NCBI RefSeq assembly: GCF_018613535.1 | Contig: NZ_JAGGQB010000009.1 | Coordinates: 24,001 to 88,000, forward strand | DNA from: Bacillus sp. ISL-51 | GTDB lineage: Bacteria; Bacillota; Bacilli; Bacillales; Bacillaceae | Direction: 5' to 3' | DNA length: 64,000 nt | In this document: one piece after another, positions 49,082-59,038 of the stretch | Layout of the letters: every line of letters begins with the position of its first letter | How positions within the stretch are numbered: position 1 is the stretch's first letter | Made by a program: the position numbers and the translations under genes | Notes under the pieces: generated by a model | The model's input: only the letters and a program-made list of their open reading frames with translations | What the model was told of the DNA's origin: nothing | Database searches by the model: none

Positions 49082-49766
49082 ATGACGGGTGCGTACGCGT
49101 GATGTCTATTCCGCCTTCACCGTCAGCTTCAATATGTGTCGTCCCGTTCACGGTGATCGAAAGCGGATGAAACTCCGCGTGTTGCTCAGAAAAAATCCAG
49201 CGGCGCCCCCTCGGCCCCAAAAGCAAAAACGCCCCATCCTTATAATCACCCATAAAGTGAAACCCGTCCTTGGCAAGAGGCGCATCATTTCTCACCGGAA
49301 TGCCGAAGCGCTGTAATGTCTCCCCTGTTGACACCACCTCGGCAGCCGTCACATTGATCTCGCCAATATTCAATACGGACTCAATGGAAAAACTTTCTTC
49401 AGAGGCCGGCGACGAATCTCTGGCGATGAATTCCACAAGGTTTTGAGACGGATCTGAGAAATAAAAAGAACGGGCATTGATATGGGGAAAATACACCTCA
49501 TCCTCACCAACTTCTGTTTGAAACGCCACCTTCCCCTTCGCCCATGCCTTTGCTTCATGAAATTGATTGTTCGGAACGTTAAAAGCAAAATGATAAAATG
49601 GATGAGATTGAGAATCGGTCCGCCTGAACTCTAATTCACTGTCTCCCGCCTTGATTGTAAACGAATCGTCCGTACTTTCGATCAAGGTAAAACCAAGCTC
49701 CCGTACATAGAAGCGTTTCGTCTTCTCCAAAGCATCACTGTACAACGTTACTTTGTTTATCAGCAT
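49080..49766 (-). CDS. VOC-superfamily (glyoxalase/dioxygenase fold) protein
   Basis: A 228-residue protein with two vicinal-oxygen-chelate modules. The N-terminal one (LINKVTLYSDALEKTKRFYV to FYFSDPSQNLVEFIAR) is complete; the C-terminal half is shorter and less conserved. ATG at 49766 follows AAAGGGGTGATC. It is single-gene. Metal ligands are only partly evident, so the reaction cannot be named; distant relation to catechol 2,3-dioxygenase-like proteins. Confidence 0.8.
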   Translation of the reverse strand: MLINKVTLYSDALEKTKRFYVRELGFTLIESTDDSFTIKAGDSELEFRRTDSQSHPFYHFAFNVPNNQFHEAKAWAKGKVAFQTEVGEDEVYFPHINARSFYFSDPSQNLVEFIARDSSPASEESFSIESVLNIGEINVTAAEVVSTGETLQRFGIPVRNDAPLAKDGFHFMGDYKDGAFLLLGPRGRRWIFSEQHAEFHPLSITVNGTTHIEADGEGGIDITRTHPS

Positions 49767-49945
49767 CGTGATCACCCCTTTGGTTTATCTTACCACCTGA
49801 CGGAAGAATTCCCACTATTTTGCTTCGCCAATTGAGAAACATCCCTCCCTCATTTCATTAAATTTAAAAACGGGGACAGACCGCTCATACCAAGCGTTTT
49901 CATACCTTAAAAGCAAAAAAACCATAAAATAATATGCCATATGCC

Positions 49946-49974
49946 TTGACAAAAAATAAATGTTATTTAATAAT
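49946..49974 (+). promoter_or_regulatory. Promoter of ahpC-ahpF
   Basis: Perfect -35 TTGACA (49946–49951), 17 bases, -10 AATAAT (49969–49974). A leader of about 80 bases carries a PerR-like palindrome at its start. Confidence 0.75.
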
Positions 49975-49980
49975 TCATAT

Positions 49981-49994
49981 ATAATTAGAATTAT
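49981..49994. promoter_or_regulatory. PerR-like operator
   Basis: Palindrome ATAATT-AG-AATTAT at the expected transcription start of ahpC. It is AT-rich like the PerR box (TTATAATNATTATAA) but not an exact fit; ahpCF is a PerR target in B. subtilis. Confidence 0.5.
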
Positions 49995-50064
49995 TATTGA
50001 AAGATAAAGTGTATTCTTTGTCTTTTTTAATATTTCAAATCACATTTCAGGAGGAAGATATATT

Positions 50065-50628
50065 ATGTCTCTAATTGGAAAAGAAGTACAACCATTCGCA
50101 GCGAAAGCTTACAAAAACGGTGAATTCATCGATGTAACAAATGAAAGCCTGAAAGGCCAATGGAGCGTATTCTGCTTCTACCCTGCGGATTTCTCATTCG
50201 TATGCCCGACTGAGCTTGAAGATCTTCAAAATCAATACGCTGCTCTTAAAGAACTTGGAGTTGAAGTATACTCTGTATCTACAGATACTCACTTCGTACA
50301 CAAAGGCTGGCATGACAGCTCTGAAAAAATCGGCAAAATCACTTACGCGATGATCGGTGATCCTTCTCAAACGATCTCCCGCAACTTTGATGTCCTTAAC
50401 GAAGAAGAAGGTCTTGCTGATCGCGGAACATTCATCATCGATCCGGACGGCGTGATCCAAACTGTTGAAATCAACGCCGGCGGTATTGGCCGTGACGCAA
50501 GCAACCTTGTAAACAAAGTAAAAGCGGCTCAATATGTCCGTCAAAACCCAGGTGAAGTCTGCCCGGCTAAATGGGAAGAAGGTTCTGAAACACTGACACC
50601 AAGCCTTGACCTAGTAGGTAAAATCTAA
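50065..50628 (+). CDS. ahpC: Alkyl hydroperoxide reductase, peroxiredoxin subunit
   Basis: A 187-residue typical 2-Cys peroxiredoxin reducing H2O2, organic peroxides and peroxynitrite. The peroxidatic Cys47 sits in FVCPTE and the resolving Cys166 in EVCPAKW. ATG follows CAGGAGG. It is followed by ahpF after 13 bases and recycled by it. Confidence 0.97.
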   Translation: MSLIGKEVQPFAAKAYKNGEFIDVTNESLKGQWSVFCFYPADFSFVCPTELEDLQNQYAALKELGVEVYSVSTDTHFVHKGWHDSSEKIGKITYAMIGDPSQTISRNFDVLNEEEGLADRGTFIIDPDGVIQTVEINAGGIGRDASNLVNKVKAAQYVRQNPGEVCPAKWEEGSETLTPSLDLVGKI

Positions 50629-50641
50629 GGAGTGCATTCTA

Positions 50642-52171
50642 TTGGTACTTGAAGCAAATATCAAAGCACAATTAAATCAATACATGCAGCTAATTGAGAA
50701 TGACATTGTTCTCAAAGTAAGCGCAGGTGACGATGACACCTCGAAGGACATGCTGGCTCTCGTTGATGAGTTGGCTTCCATGTCATCCAAAATCACAGTT
50801 GAAAAAGCACAGTTAAACAGAACGCCAAGCTTCAGCGTCAATCGTGCCGGAGAGGAGACCGGCGTCACATTTGCCGGTGTTCCGCTGGGACACGAGTTCA
50901 CATCTTTAGTGCTTGCGCTATTGCAAGTGAGCGGCAGAGCGCCTAAGGTTGATCAAAAGGTCATTGACCAGATTAAGAAGATCAGCGGAGAGTACCGCTT
51001 TGAATCTTATATCAGCCTGACGTGCCACAACTGCCCTGACGTCGTCCAAGCATTAAACATGATGAGCGTGCTCAACCCGAACATCACACATACGATGATT
51101 GACGGAGCGGCTTTTAAAGAAGAAGTCGAAAGCAAAAACATCATGGCCGTGCCGACTGTTTTCTTAAACGGCGAATCTTTCGGAAGCGGACGTATGACCC
51201 TCGAAGAGATTCTTGCAAAAATGGGAAGCGGCGCAGATGCATCTGAGTTTGCTGACAAAGAGCCATACGACGTGCTTGTCGTCGGCGGCGGACCTGCCGG
51301 CGCCAGTGCGGCCATTTACACGGCACGTAAAGGAATCCGTACAGGGGTTGTCGCTGAACGCTTCGGCGGACAGGTTCTCGACACGATGAGCATCGAAAAC
51401 TTCATCAGCGTAAAAGCGACAGAAGGACCGAAGCTCGCTGCAAGCCTTGAGGAGCACGTGAAGGATTATGATATTGACGTCATGAACCTGCAGCGCGCAA
51501 AACGCCTTGAGAAAAAAGACCTTTTCGAACTCGAACTCGAGAACGGCGCTGTTCTGAAAAGTAAAACAGTCATCCTTTCAACAGGTGCCCGCTGGCGCAA
51601 TGTCGGCATACCTGGCGAACAAGAGTTCAAAAACAAAGGTGTCGCCTACTGCCCTCACTGTGACGGGCCATTGTTTGAAGGCAAGGACGTTGCCGTCATT
51701 GGCGGCGGAAACTCCGGGATCGAAGCAGCGATTGACCTCGCAGGCATTGTGAAACATGTCACTGTATTTGAATTCATGCCGGAGCTGAAAGCAGATGAAG
51801 TCCTGCAAAAACGTCTTTACAGCCTGCCAAACGTCACTGTACTGAAAAACGTACAAACAAAAGAAATCACAGGCGACCAAAACGTAAACGGCATCACGTA
51901 CGTTGATCGTGAAACAGGCGAAGAAAAACACGTTGAACTCCAAGGTGTCTTCGTCCAAATCGGTCTCGTGCCAAACACGGAATGGTTAGACGAAACAGTC
52001 GAACGCAACCGCATCGGCGAAATCGTCGTCGACAAACGCGGCGCCACAAGCGTCCCAGGCCTATTTGCCGCAGGAGACTGCACGGACGGCCCGTACAATC
52101 AAATCATTATTTCAATGGGATCAGGTGCAAATGCCGCTTTAGGCGCGTTTGATTATTTGATCCGGAACTAA
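50642..52171 (+). CDS. ahpF: Alkyl hydroperoxide reductase, flavoprotein subunit
   Basis: A 509-residue NADH:peroxiredoxin reductase. The N-terminal double-thioredoxin domain holds Cys128/Cys131 (CHNC); then an FAD domain ([12 protein letters not shown]) and an NADH domain with Cys337/Cys340 (CPHC) and [15 protein letters not shown] start ([15 protein letters not shown]) behind AAGGAG, as in B. subtilis. Confidence 0.97.
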   Translation: MVLEANIKAQLNQYMQLIENDIVLKVSAGDDDTSKDMLALVDELASMSSKITVEKAQLNRTPSFSVNRAGEETGVTFAGVPLGHEFTSLVLALLQVSGRAPKVDQKVIDQIKKISGEYRFESYISLTCHNCPDVVQALNMMSVLNPNITHTMIDGAAFKEEVESKNIMAVPTVFLNGESFGSGRMTLEEILAKMGSGADASEFADKEPYDVLVVGGGPAGASAAIYTARKGIRTGVVAERFGGQVLDTMSIENFISVKATEGPKLAASLEEHVKDYDIDVMNLQRAKRLEKKDLFELELENGAVLKSKTVILSTGARWRNVGIPGEQEFKNKGVAYCPHCDGPLFEGKDVAVIGGGNSGIEAAIDLAGIVKHVTVFEFMPELKADEVLQKRLYSLPNVTVLKNVQTKEITGDQNVNGITYVDRETGEEKHVELQGVFVQIGLVPNTEWLDETVERNRIGEIVVDKRGATSVPGLFAAGDCTDGPYNQIIISMGSGANAALGAFDYLIRN

Positions 52172-52174
52172 TAC

Positions 52175-52210
52175 AAAAGCCGCCATATTACCTGATTGGC
52201 GGCTTTTTTG
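52175..52210 (+). terminator. Terminator after ahpF
   Basis: An 11-bp stem AAAAGCCGCCA/TGGCGGCTTTT followed by T. Confidence 0.85.
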
Positions 52211-52225
52211 ATATGTCCCGTTGAA

Positions 52226-53443
52226 TTAAGAAGGCAGTATTTCTTCTAAACACTCCTCGCTGATTTTATAAGATTTTGGTCTTCTGCTCACCAGCTCAAC
52301 AAATCCTTGCTGCTCTAAATAATCCATTACTTTGTTAACTTTATGTCTTGATTTATTTGAGAGATTCATTAAATCTTGCACCGATAGCGTAACATAATCA
52401 TTTACAAATACATTAATGGTGATAATGATATTAAAAATATCACGTTCATCCTTATAATCAGCCCATTGGTCGCTATCAATATAGTTTCTAATTCGTTTCA
52501 GCTTCATTAAATTAAGCTCAAGGTCCTCGATAATCCCTTTTTGCCCTGACAGAAGCAGCTCCAACATATTTATTAAATAAAAAGTCATCTCTCCCCGGTT
52601 TAAAGGTGCGGGAATTTCCTCTAATGCCTTGAAATACTTTTCTTTATTCTTATTGACCGCGTAAGAAAAAGTGATGGCAGAATATTTTTCTAAGTATCTG
52701 GATAAATAACTCCCAACGATTAAACGCCCCGTTCTTCCGTTACCGTCATAAAAAGGATGAATATATTCATAATAATAATGGGCTGTCATATAACGATACA
52801 GCTGTGGATGTGATTCATCATGCAGATAAGCAATTAATGCCTCCAATGCTTCTGTAATTTTCCGTTCAGAGCTGATCCCGATATGGGTGGTCATACTCCC
52901 GTCATTTACTTCAGCATACCCTTTTCTGAAAAGCTCACCATCCGGGGCATCTTCTGCTACTATTTCATCATATAATTTTCTGAAGTCCTGAGCACTTGTA
53001 AATGAATGAATTTGGTCTATAAATTGATATGTTTTCATTAGTCCAAGAAACCGCTTATGTTGCGGTTCAGATTGTTCCAGCGCTTTAAGAGCTTCTTTCA
53101 ATTCTTTTTTTGTACTGCGAATCCCCTCAATTTCATTATTACTCTGAGCTTCATTAATGATTAATTTATTAAAATAAGGCTTCACAACAAATTTAGGAAG
53201 CTGACTAATGAGTGAAGATATTGTAGAGCTGTTCAATAACACTTCATTATTCAAATTCATGAGTTCATGGGTATTTACATAAAATAATTCGAATGAATCG
53301 TTTGTTAGATGACCTTTACGAAATCCGCGCACTGTTAATGATGTAGAATAGCTGCCATAGCTGCTTATTCTTTTTTTAAATTCTTTATCATATGAGTCAG
53401 TATCCATTTTATAAAAAAGCTTCGATAATTTCTCATACTTCAT
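52226..53443 (-). CDS. Fic-domain protein (AMPylase-type) with C-terminal winged helix
   Basis: A 405-residue protein. The Fic core motif H229-PFYDGNGR-237 is complete. An N-terminal helix carries SNNEIEG (101–107), resembling the autoinhibitory motif [ST]xxxE[GN] of class II Fic enzymes, but with Asn at the Ser/Thr position. The last ~70 residues form a winged helix (VQDLMNLSNKSRHKVNKVM). It probably transfers a nucleotide to a target protein; target unknown. It is more AT-rich than the flanking genes, has no partner antitoxin gene, and is likely acquired. Confidence 0.88.
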   Translation of the reverse strand: MKYEKLSKLFYKMDTDSYDKEFKKRISSYGSYSTSLTVRGFRKGHLTNDSFELFYVNTHELMNLNNEVLLNSSTISSLISQLPKFVVKPYFNKLIINEAQSNNEIEGIRSTKKELKEALKALEQSEPQHKRFLGLMKTYQFIDQIHSFTSAQDFRKLYDEIVAEDAPDGELFRKGYAEVNDGSMTTHIGISSERKITEALEALIAYLHDESHPQLYRYMTAHYYYEYIHPFYDGNGRTGRLIVGSYLSRYLEKYSAITFSYAVNKNKEKYFKALEEIPAPLNRGEMTFYLINMLELLLSGQKGIIEDLELNLMKLKRIRNYIDSDQWADYKDERDIFNIIITINVFVNDYVTLSVQDLMNLSNKSRHKVNKVMDYLEQQGFVELVSRRPKSYKISEECLEEILPS

Positions 53444-53761
53444 AATATCACCTCTCTTAATTTAAAGATCTGGACTTTTTTAAAATTACACATTCATTAT
53501 AGCCTGATTTCTAATAAATATTCTCGCTTTCTAATAATTAAGTGCGATCAGGTCACTGCGATTGGACCCTGCAGCTATTCTGCGATTCCCCCTAAAAGAA
53601 TGAGTGCACAGATAGCTTGTACCTTCCCCCGTTCTCATAACTGCATTAAATATATGCCTGTAAAAAGAAGCGGTTAACAAAAATAAAAACGGCATACTGC
53701 ATGCAGTACACCGTCTTTTTCATGATTAGAGATTTATGGAACCACCATTTGATATGACTCA
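53444..53761. other. Intergenic region with short TGCGAT repeats and a terminator
   Basis: About 320 bases without a gene. Three copies of TGCGAT occur at about 53543, 53557 and 53581, which could be the end of a degraded insertion sequence. At its right end is a palindromic terminator (53689–53720). Confidence 0.4.
53689..53720. terminator. Terminator after the amino-acid permease
   Basis: Palindrome ACGG-CA-TACTGCATGCAGTA-CA-CCGT with T runs on both strands. Confidence 0.7.
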
Positions 53762-55108
53762 TCAGGTCCTTCTTTTCTTGCTCCCCCAATATAGGATAAA
53801 TAATAAAATAAACCACAGAGGAGTCAGCAGCAAGGCCGGACGGGTTGCATCCGCAAACAGCATAATCATAAGAATGACAGCAAATAGAGCCAGGACAGCG
53901 TAATTGATAAATGGCGCAAATGGCGCTTTAAATGTTGATCTTGCGTGTAATTGCGGACGGGTTTTCTTGTATCGGATATGACAAACAAGAATCACACCCC
54001 ACACCCATATAAAACAAATCGCGCTGATAGTTGTCACGATGCCAAAAGCTTGTTCCGGTATCAGCTTGCTTAAAAGAGCTCCCGCTGACAGGACAATGGT
54101 TGATACCCATAACGCGTGACTCGGCACATGGTTTTTATTCAGCTTCGCGAAACGATCCGGGCCCTGTTTCGTTTTGCTTAAATTGTACAGAATCCGGCTT
54201 GTTGAAAACATCCCGCTGTTACAAGCAGACGCGGCTGACGTTAAGACGACAAAATTAATGATTCCCGCGGCAAGCGGAATACCGACTAAGCTGAAGGTCT
54301 TCACAAAAGGGCTTTCTGCCGCATTCAGTTCCATCCATGGGTTAATACATAATAGGACGATAAGCGCGCCGACGTAGAAAAATAAAATACGCAAAGGAAT
54401 TTTATTAATAGCCGATGGAATATTTTTTTTCGGATTCGATGTTTCCGCCGCTGATACACCTACTAATTCCACACCGACATATGCAAAGATCACCATTTGG
54501 AAAGAAAGCAAAAAGCCTGAAAATCCGTTTGGAAACAGGCCGCCATGCTCCCAAAGGTTTGTAACCGAAACCGTTCCTGTATGCGTCTTAAATCCGATCA
54601 CCAGCAAAATAACCCCGATAACAATTAACGCCAGAATCGTGATCACCTTTATTAAAGCAAACCAAAATTCCAATTCTCCAAAAAGCTTGACCGTTAATAG
54701 ATTAAGCCCTAATAAAATGAGTAAACAGATTAGTGCAGGGATCCACTGCGGAATATCAAACCAATATTTCACATATACACCGACGGCAATCACATCCGCC
54801 ATAGCCGTCATAATCCAGCAAAACCAATACGTCCAGCCGGTGACAAACGAGGCCCGCGGCCCCAAATACTCCTCCGCAATATCTGTTAACGATTGATACC
54901 CCGCTTTAGATAACAGCAGTTCTCCCAGCGCCCGCATCACGAAAAAAAGCGCCATACCTACAATGAAATACGCAAAGATGATAGAAGGACCCGCCAATTG
55001 AATCGCTTTACCAGAGCCTAAAAATAACCCGGTGCCAATCGTCCCGCCAATGGCGATAAGCTGCACATGCCGATTGGATAAGTCCCTCTTTAATTCTCGC
55101 TGTTCCAA
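53762..55108 (-). CDS. Amino-acid permease (CycA/AAT-type), probable glycine/alanine/serine uptake
   Basis: A 448-residue, 12-helix APC-superfamily permease with helix-1 motif AIGGTIGTGLFLGSG and the ETSNPKKNIPSAI motif. It belongs to the D-serine/D-alanine/glycine (CycA, YtnA/YdgF/AapA) branch. TTG start behind AAGGAGGAG. The leader contains a glycine riboswitch, so glycine or a related small amino acid is the best-supported substrate (inference). It could equally be an exporter relieving glycine toxicity. Confidence 0.88.
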   Translation of the reverse strand: MEQRELKRDLSNRHVQLIAIGGTIGTGLFLGSGKAIQLAGPSIIFAYFIVGMALFFVMRALGELLLSKAGYQSLTDIAEEYLGPRASFVTGWTYWFCWIMTAMADVIAVGVYVKYWFDIPQWIPALICLLILLGLNLLTVKLFGELEFWFALIKVITILALIVIGVILLVIGFKTHTGTVSVTNLWEHGGLFPNGFSGFLLSFQMVIFAYVGVELVGVSAAETSNPKKNIPSAINKIPLRILFFYVGALIVLLCINPWMELNAAESPFVKTFSLVGIPLAAGIINFVVLTSAASACNSGMFSTSRILYNLSKTKQGPDRFAKLNKNHVPSHALWVSTIVLSAGALLSKLIPEQAFGIVTTISAICFIWVWGVILVCHIRYKKTRPQLHARSTFKAPFAPFINYAVLALFAVILMIMLFADATRPALLLTPLWFILLFILYWGSKKRRT

Positions 55109-55163
55109 ATCTAACTCCTCCTTACCTCTTTATTGTGAAACGACGAGCAATGAAAAAAGCCCA

Positions 55164-55194
55164 TAAAAAAAGAGATTGGATGTCCTCCAATCTC
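55164..55194 (-). terminator. Riboswitch-controlled terminator
   Basis: Stem GAGATTGG/CCAATCTC with a T7 run on the minus strand, between the aptamer and the permease ribosome site. It is the expression platform. Confidence 0.8.
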
Positions 55195-55220
55195 GTCGTG
55201 GTCATAAGAATAACAAATTA

Positions 55221-55256
55221 TATTTGTGCCGCTGACAATCATCAGCACGACAAATA
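55221..55256 (-). other. Hairpin between aptamer and terminator, possible ghost aptamer
   Basis: Arms TATTTGT/ACAAATA close an inner helix with CTGA/TCAG. In singlet glycine riboswitches a reduced second (ghost) aptamer follows the full one; this hairpin occupies that place. Confidence 0.45.
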
Positions 55257-55270
55257 CATATTCGGTACTC

Positions 55271-55334
55271 TTCTGTCCTTTTGCCTGAGATTGTGAACCC
55301 TTCGGCGCCGCGGAACCCCGCGGTCTCTCCAGAA
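55271..55334 (-). ncRNA. Glycine riboswitch aptamer
   Basis: Minus-strand RNA shows the conserved order: P1 TTCTG/CAGAA, GGAGAGACC, GCCGAAGG, and the signature TCTCAGGCAAAAGGAC. Only one full aptamer is present rather than the tandem pair of B. subtilis gcvT. It is placed between a strong promoter and a terminator ahead of the permease. Confidence 0.9.
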
Positions 55335-55420
55335 GCTGCTCCTGCTGTAGTGCGACCCACAGCAATCATAGCTTGCTACGTATTGAGTTTTCGATAAATA
55401 TGACTATCAGATAACTTTTT

Positions 55421-55449
55421 ATTTTAATAGAAGTTGAATCGTTTGTCAA
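55421..55449 (-). promoter_or_regulatory. Promoter of the riboswitch-permease unit
   Basis: Minus strand -35 TTGACA (55444–55449), 17 bases, -10 TAAAAT (55421–55426). Confidence 0.8.
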
Positions 55450-55749
55450 AGGGATGATGAGCTGTCTGCGGAAGGCATCCAAGCTTTGAGGGCGTTCAAT
55501 GATTCTTTTTTGAAATCGACAGTACCGCCTGTTGATGTATGTTTTACGGCATTATTCCGGCCCTTTTTTTCAAGATTTTGATGCCTTAGGCGCCACATTT
55601 TCCGTTTTGATTGTCTCAAAAAGGAGTTATGCGGTACTATCATATAAGATCTAATGATGTAAAAATAATGTCATACTTTTAAATTTACCTTATCATGCAA
55701 ATGCTCATAAATAGGGACAGCTCTTATTCTAAAAAGGGGATGGACGATT
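55450..55749. other. Intergenic region before fbp
   Basis: About 300 bases between divergent units. A 65-codon open frame on the minus strand (55446–55643) has no ribosome site, runs into the permease promoter and resembles nothing I know. The fbp promoter must lie at the right side, but no single hexamer pair stands out. Confidence 0.4.
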
Positions 55750-57675
55750 TTGGAAACCAAATACTTAGATCTGCTCGCGCAAAAATACGATTGTGAAGAA
55801 AAAGTGGTAACGGAAATCATTAATTTGAAAGCGATACTGAACCTGCCAAAAGGCACCGAGCATTTTGTCAGTGATTTGCACGGGGAGTATCAGGCATTCC
55901 AGCACGTGCTGCGGAATGGTTCAGGACGAGTAAAAGAGAAGATCCGCGATATTTTCAGCGGCGTCATTTATGATAGAGAAATTGATGAACTGGCAGCATT
56001 GGTCTATTACCCGGAAGACAAACTGAAGTTAATCAAACATGACTTTGATACGAAAGAAGCATTAAACGATTGGTATAAAGAAACGATTAACCGAATGATT
56101 AGGCTCGTTTCTTATTCCTCCTCCAAGTATACCCGCTCCAAATTGCGCAAAGCACTGCCTGCCCAGTTTGCTTATATTACGGAGGAGCTCCTATATAAAA
56201 CAGAACAAGCTGCCAACAAGGAACAATATTACTCCGAAATCATAGATCAGATCATAGCACTCGGCCAGGCTGATAAGCTGATCACCGGTCTTGCCTACAG
56301 CACGCAGCGATTGGTGGTCGACCATCTGCATGTTGTCGGCGATATTTACGACCGCGGACCGCAGCCGGATAAGATTATGGAAGAACTGATCAACTATCAT
56401 TCTGTCGATATTCAGTGGGGAAATCATGACGTTCTCTGGATAGGCGCTTATTCAGGCTCCAAAGTATGCCTGGCAAATATTATCCGCATCTGTGCCCGCT
56501 ATGACAACCTGGATATTATTGAAGACGTGTACGGCATCAATCTGAGACCGCTCTTGAACCTTGCCGAAAAATATTACGATGATAACCCGTCTTTCCGTCC
56601 AAAAGCGGACGAAAACAGACCAGAGGCTGAGATTAAGCAAATCACAAAAATTCATCAGGCGATCGCGATGATCCAATTCAAGCTTGAAAGCCCGATAATC
56701 AAGAGACGGCCGAACTTTAATATGGAAGAACGGCTGTTACTGGAAAAGATTGATTATGATCAAAATGAAATCACGCTGAACGGAAAAACATATCAACTGG
56801 AAAACACCTGCTTTGCGACGATTAATCCAGAACAGCCGGATGAGCTATTAGAGGAAGAAGCAGAAGTCATGGACAAGCTGCTATTCTCTGTCCAGCATTC
56901 CGAAAAGCTGGGCCGACATATGAATTTTATGATGAAAAAAGGCAGCCTTTATTTAAAATATAACGGCAACCTGTTAATTCACGGCTGTATTCCTGTCGAT
57001 GAAAACGGCAATATGGAAACGATGATGATTGAGGACAGAGCCTACGCGGGCCGCGAGCTGCTCGATGTATTTGAACGGTTCTTACGGAAAGCCTTCGCCC
57101 ATCCGGAAGAAACCGATGATCTGGCGACAGATATGGCCTGGTATTTATGGACAGGCGAGTACTCCTCCCTCTTCGGAAAACGCGCCATGACGACCTTTGA
57201 ACGCTATTTCATTAAAGAGAAGGAAACGCATAAAGAAAAGAAAAACCCGTATTACTATTTGCGGGAAGACGAGGCAACCTGCCGGAATATCCTGAAAGAA
57301 TTCGGTCTCAATCCAGATCATGGCCATATCATCAACGGCCATACACCGGTAAAAGAAATCGAAGGAGAAGACCCGATCAAGGCAAACGGAAAAATGATCG
57401 TCATCGACGGCGGCTTCTCCAAAGCCTATCAATCCACAACAGGCATCGCCGGCTACACGCTGTTGTACAACTCCTACGGCATGCAGCTCGTTGCCCATAA
57501 ACACTTTAATTCCAAGGCAGAAGTGCTAAGCACCGGAACCGATGTCTTAACGGTGAAACGATTAGTGGATAAAGAGCTTGAGCGGAAGAAAGTAAAGGAA
57601 ACGAATGTGGGTGAGGAACTGCTGCAGGAAGTGGCTATTTTGGAGAGTTTGCGTGAGTATCGGTATATGAAGTGA
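55750..57675 (+). CDS. fbp: Fructose-1,6-bisphosphatase, class III
   Basis: Gluconeogenic phosphatase of the Firmicutes-specific class III (metallophosphoesterase fold). It has 641 residues. Metal motifs [29 protein letters not shown] and INGHTPVKE are in place, as is the C-terminal [13 protein letters not shown] start behind AAAAGGGG; the B. subtilis annotation (about 670) begins some 30 codons earlier, but no start is seen here. Confidence 0.95.
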   Translation: METKYLDLLAQKYDCEEKVVTEIINLKAILNLPKGTEHFVSDLHGEYQAFQHVLRNGSGRVKEKIRDIFSGVIYDREIDELAALVYYPEDKLKLIKHDFDTKEALNDWYKETINRMIRLVSYSSSKYTRSKLRKALPAQFAYITEELLYKTEQAANKEQYYSEIIDQIIALGQADKLITGLAYSTQRLVVDHLHVVGDIYDRGPQPDKIMEELINYHSVDIQWGNHDVLWIGAYSGSKVCLANIIRICARYDNLDIIEDVYGINLRPLLNLAEKYYDDNPSFRPKADENRPEAEIKQITKIHQAIAMIQFKLESPIIKRRPNFNMEERLLLEKIDYDQNEITLNGKTYQLENTCFATINPEQPDELLEEEAEVMDKLLFSVQHSEKLGRHMNFMMKKGSLYLKYNGNLLIHGCIPVDENGNMETMMIEDRAYAGRELLDVFERFLRKAFAHPEETDDLATDMAWYLWTGEYSSLFGKRAMTTFERYFIKEKETHKEKKNPYYYLREDEATCRNILKEFGLNPDHGHIINGHTPVKEIEGEDPIKANGKMIVIDGGFSKAYQSTTGIAGYTLLYNSYGMQLVAHKHFNSKAEVLSTGTDVLTVKRLVDKELERKKVKETNVGEELLQEVAILESLREYRYMK

Positions 57676-57690
57676 GGGATATTTAGGGTT

Positions 57691-57717
57691 CAGAGATGAT
57701 TCTCTGGGCTCTTTTTT
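57691..57717 (+). terminator. Terminator after fbp
   Basis: A 6-bp stem CAGAGA/TCTCTG plus GGCT and a T6 run. The stem is short. Confidence 0.6.
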
Positions 57718-57738
57718 ACGATTCTCCGTAACAACTGG

Positions 57739-58203
57739 CTAATGAGTCCCTTTCCCTGTATGTAAAACAGATTTAACTGCTTCTTCAATCTCCCTATAAC
57801 CAGTACATCTGCAAATATTGGACTCCAGCCAATCTTTTATCGTTTCATCACCAGCATTCGGCTCAGTATTAACTAAAGCATGACAATTCATGAGAAAACC
57901 CGGTGTACAATAACCGCATTGAAACGCAAATTTTTCAATAAAAGCCTTTTGAATCGGCGTATTGATAAGTCCTTCAATTGTCGTAATGTCCTTTCCTTCC
58001 CCTTCTACCGCAAGCATTAAACAAGATTTCATCGGTACCCCATCCATTAATACCGTACAGGCGCCGCAATCACCATTTAAGCAACCTGGCTTTGAACCAG
58101 TTAATCCAAGACGAAGACGAAGAGCATATAACAAAGTATCGGCTGGTCTGACAGTAATCTGTCTTTCCTTACCATTTATTTTTAATGTAATAGGATTAGA
58201 CAT
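57739..58203 (-). CDS. pucE: Xanthine dehydrogenase-type 2Fe-2S subunit
   Basis: A 154-residue small subunit with two [2Fe-2S] clusters: plant-ferredoxin type Cys41, 46, 49, 61 (CLNGDCGAC) and the C-terminal Cys96, 99, 131, 133 (CGYC, CRC). It passes electrons from the molybdenum centre to FAD. It overlaps the previous gene by 8 bases and is last in the operon. The puc name assumes purine oxidation; the substrate is not proven. Confidence 0.85.
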   Translation of the reverse strand: MSNPITLKINGKERQITVRPADTLLYALRLRLGLTGSKPGCLNGDCGACTVLMDGVPMKSCLMLAVEGEGKDITTIEGLINTPIQKAFIEKFAFQCGYCTPGFLMNCHALVNTEPNAGDETIKDWLESNICRCTGYREIEEAVKSVLHTGKGTH

Positions 58204-59038
58204 TTGGGCCTCCTTCTAATTCATGTAAGGCATCTAAGATTGTATGTTGTAAGACAAATATTCGATATTCACTTGAGCCTTCTGCATCATCAAGAATAGG
58301 TTTGGGTACATACTGTAAAGACCTGCGTACTCTATCTTCTAATGAGCAGCTTTTATCGTTAAACATAACCTCCATTTCAACAGAACGAAAAGGAAATGGA
58401 CATACGCCGCTAAAGGCCATTCTAACCTTTTCATCTTTTTTTAGTGCACAAACTGTCACCAATGGATATCCGACATTCCACTGTTGTCTTCTTTTTATAC
58501 TTACAAATGGCAAGTCTGCATACATTCGATCTATAAGGATATTAAATAAAAAATCCCCTTTTTGTAATTGTATTTCCCTGTTAAATACTTTATTTATCGG
58601 ATGGTAATGAAGCCCTGCTCGCCCTGCAACCCCTACCAAACTATCGGAAATTAACAACGGCAAGACTGCCTCACGGTAATATATGCCCCCGCAAATATTT
58701 CCACCCAGGCTGATTTTATTTCGAGCCGTCCGATCCGCAATTTCACTTACTGTTTTACTTAATAACGGAAAAGGATTTTCTTCTTCCACTTTCGTTAATG
58801 ACACACCTGCTCCGATCACTAGATAATTTTCATAAAAACGGATGGTATGAAATTCTGGAAGTGCGTTAATATCTATAACTGCATCCGTATATATGAGATT
58901 CAGCCTTCCTAACGTTATAATTTCTGTGCCGCCAGAATAATACATTGGTGTTTTCTTTTCGGCCATAAGAGAGTGAAATAGATTGGTTGTTTCTTGAAGT
59001 GTCTTCGGTTTAAAATATTCAAAATCAAACGGTATCAT
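58196..59038 (-). CDS. pucC: Xanthine dehydrogenase-type FAD-binding subunit
   Basis: A 280-residue medium subunit (CoxM/PucC family) with FAD-binding YYSGGTEI near residue 34 and GGNICGGIYYREA near 112, and a C-terminal CO_deh_flav_C-like domain. It lies between the molybdenum subunit and the Fe-S subunit with overlaps on both sides. In B. subtilis pucC precedes pucD; here it follows it. Confidence 0.85.
   Translation of the reverse strand: MIPFDFEYFKPKTLQETTNLFHSLMAEKKTPMYYSGGTEIITLGRLNLIYTDAVIDINALPEFHTIRFYENYLVIGAGVSLTKVEEENPFPLLSKTVSEIADRTARNKISLGGNICGGIYYREAVLPLLISDSLVGVAGRAGLHYHPINKVFNREIQLQKGDFLFNILIDRMYADLPFVSIKRRQQWNVGYPLVTVCALKKDEKVRMAFSGVCPFPFRSVEMEVMFNDKSCSLEDRVRRSLQYVPKPILDDAEGSSEYRIFVLQHTILDALHELEGGPNV

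Noticed and set aside
55446-55643. 65-codon open frame on the minus strand between the permease and fbp
   Set aside because: No ribosome site, it overlaps the permease promoter, and the sequence resembles no family I know.
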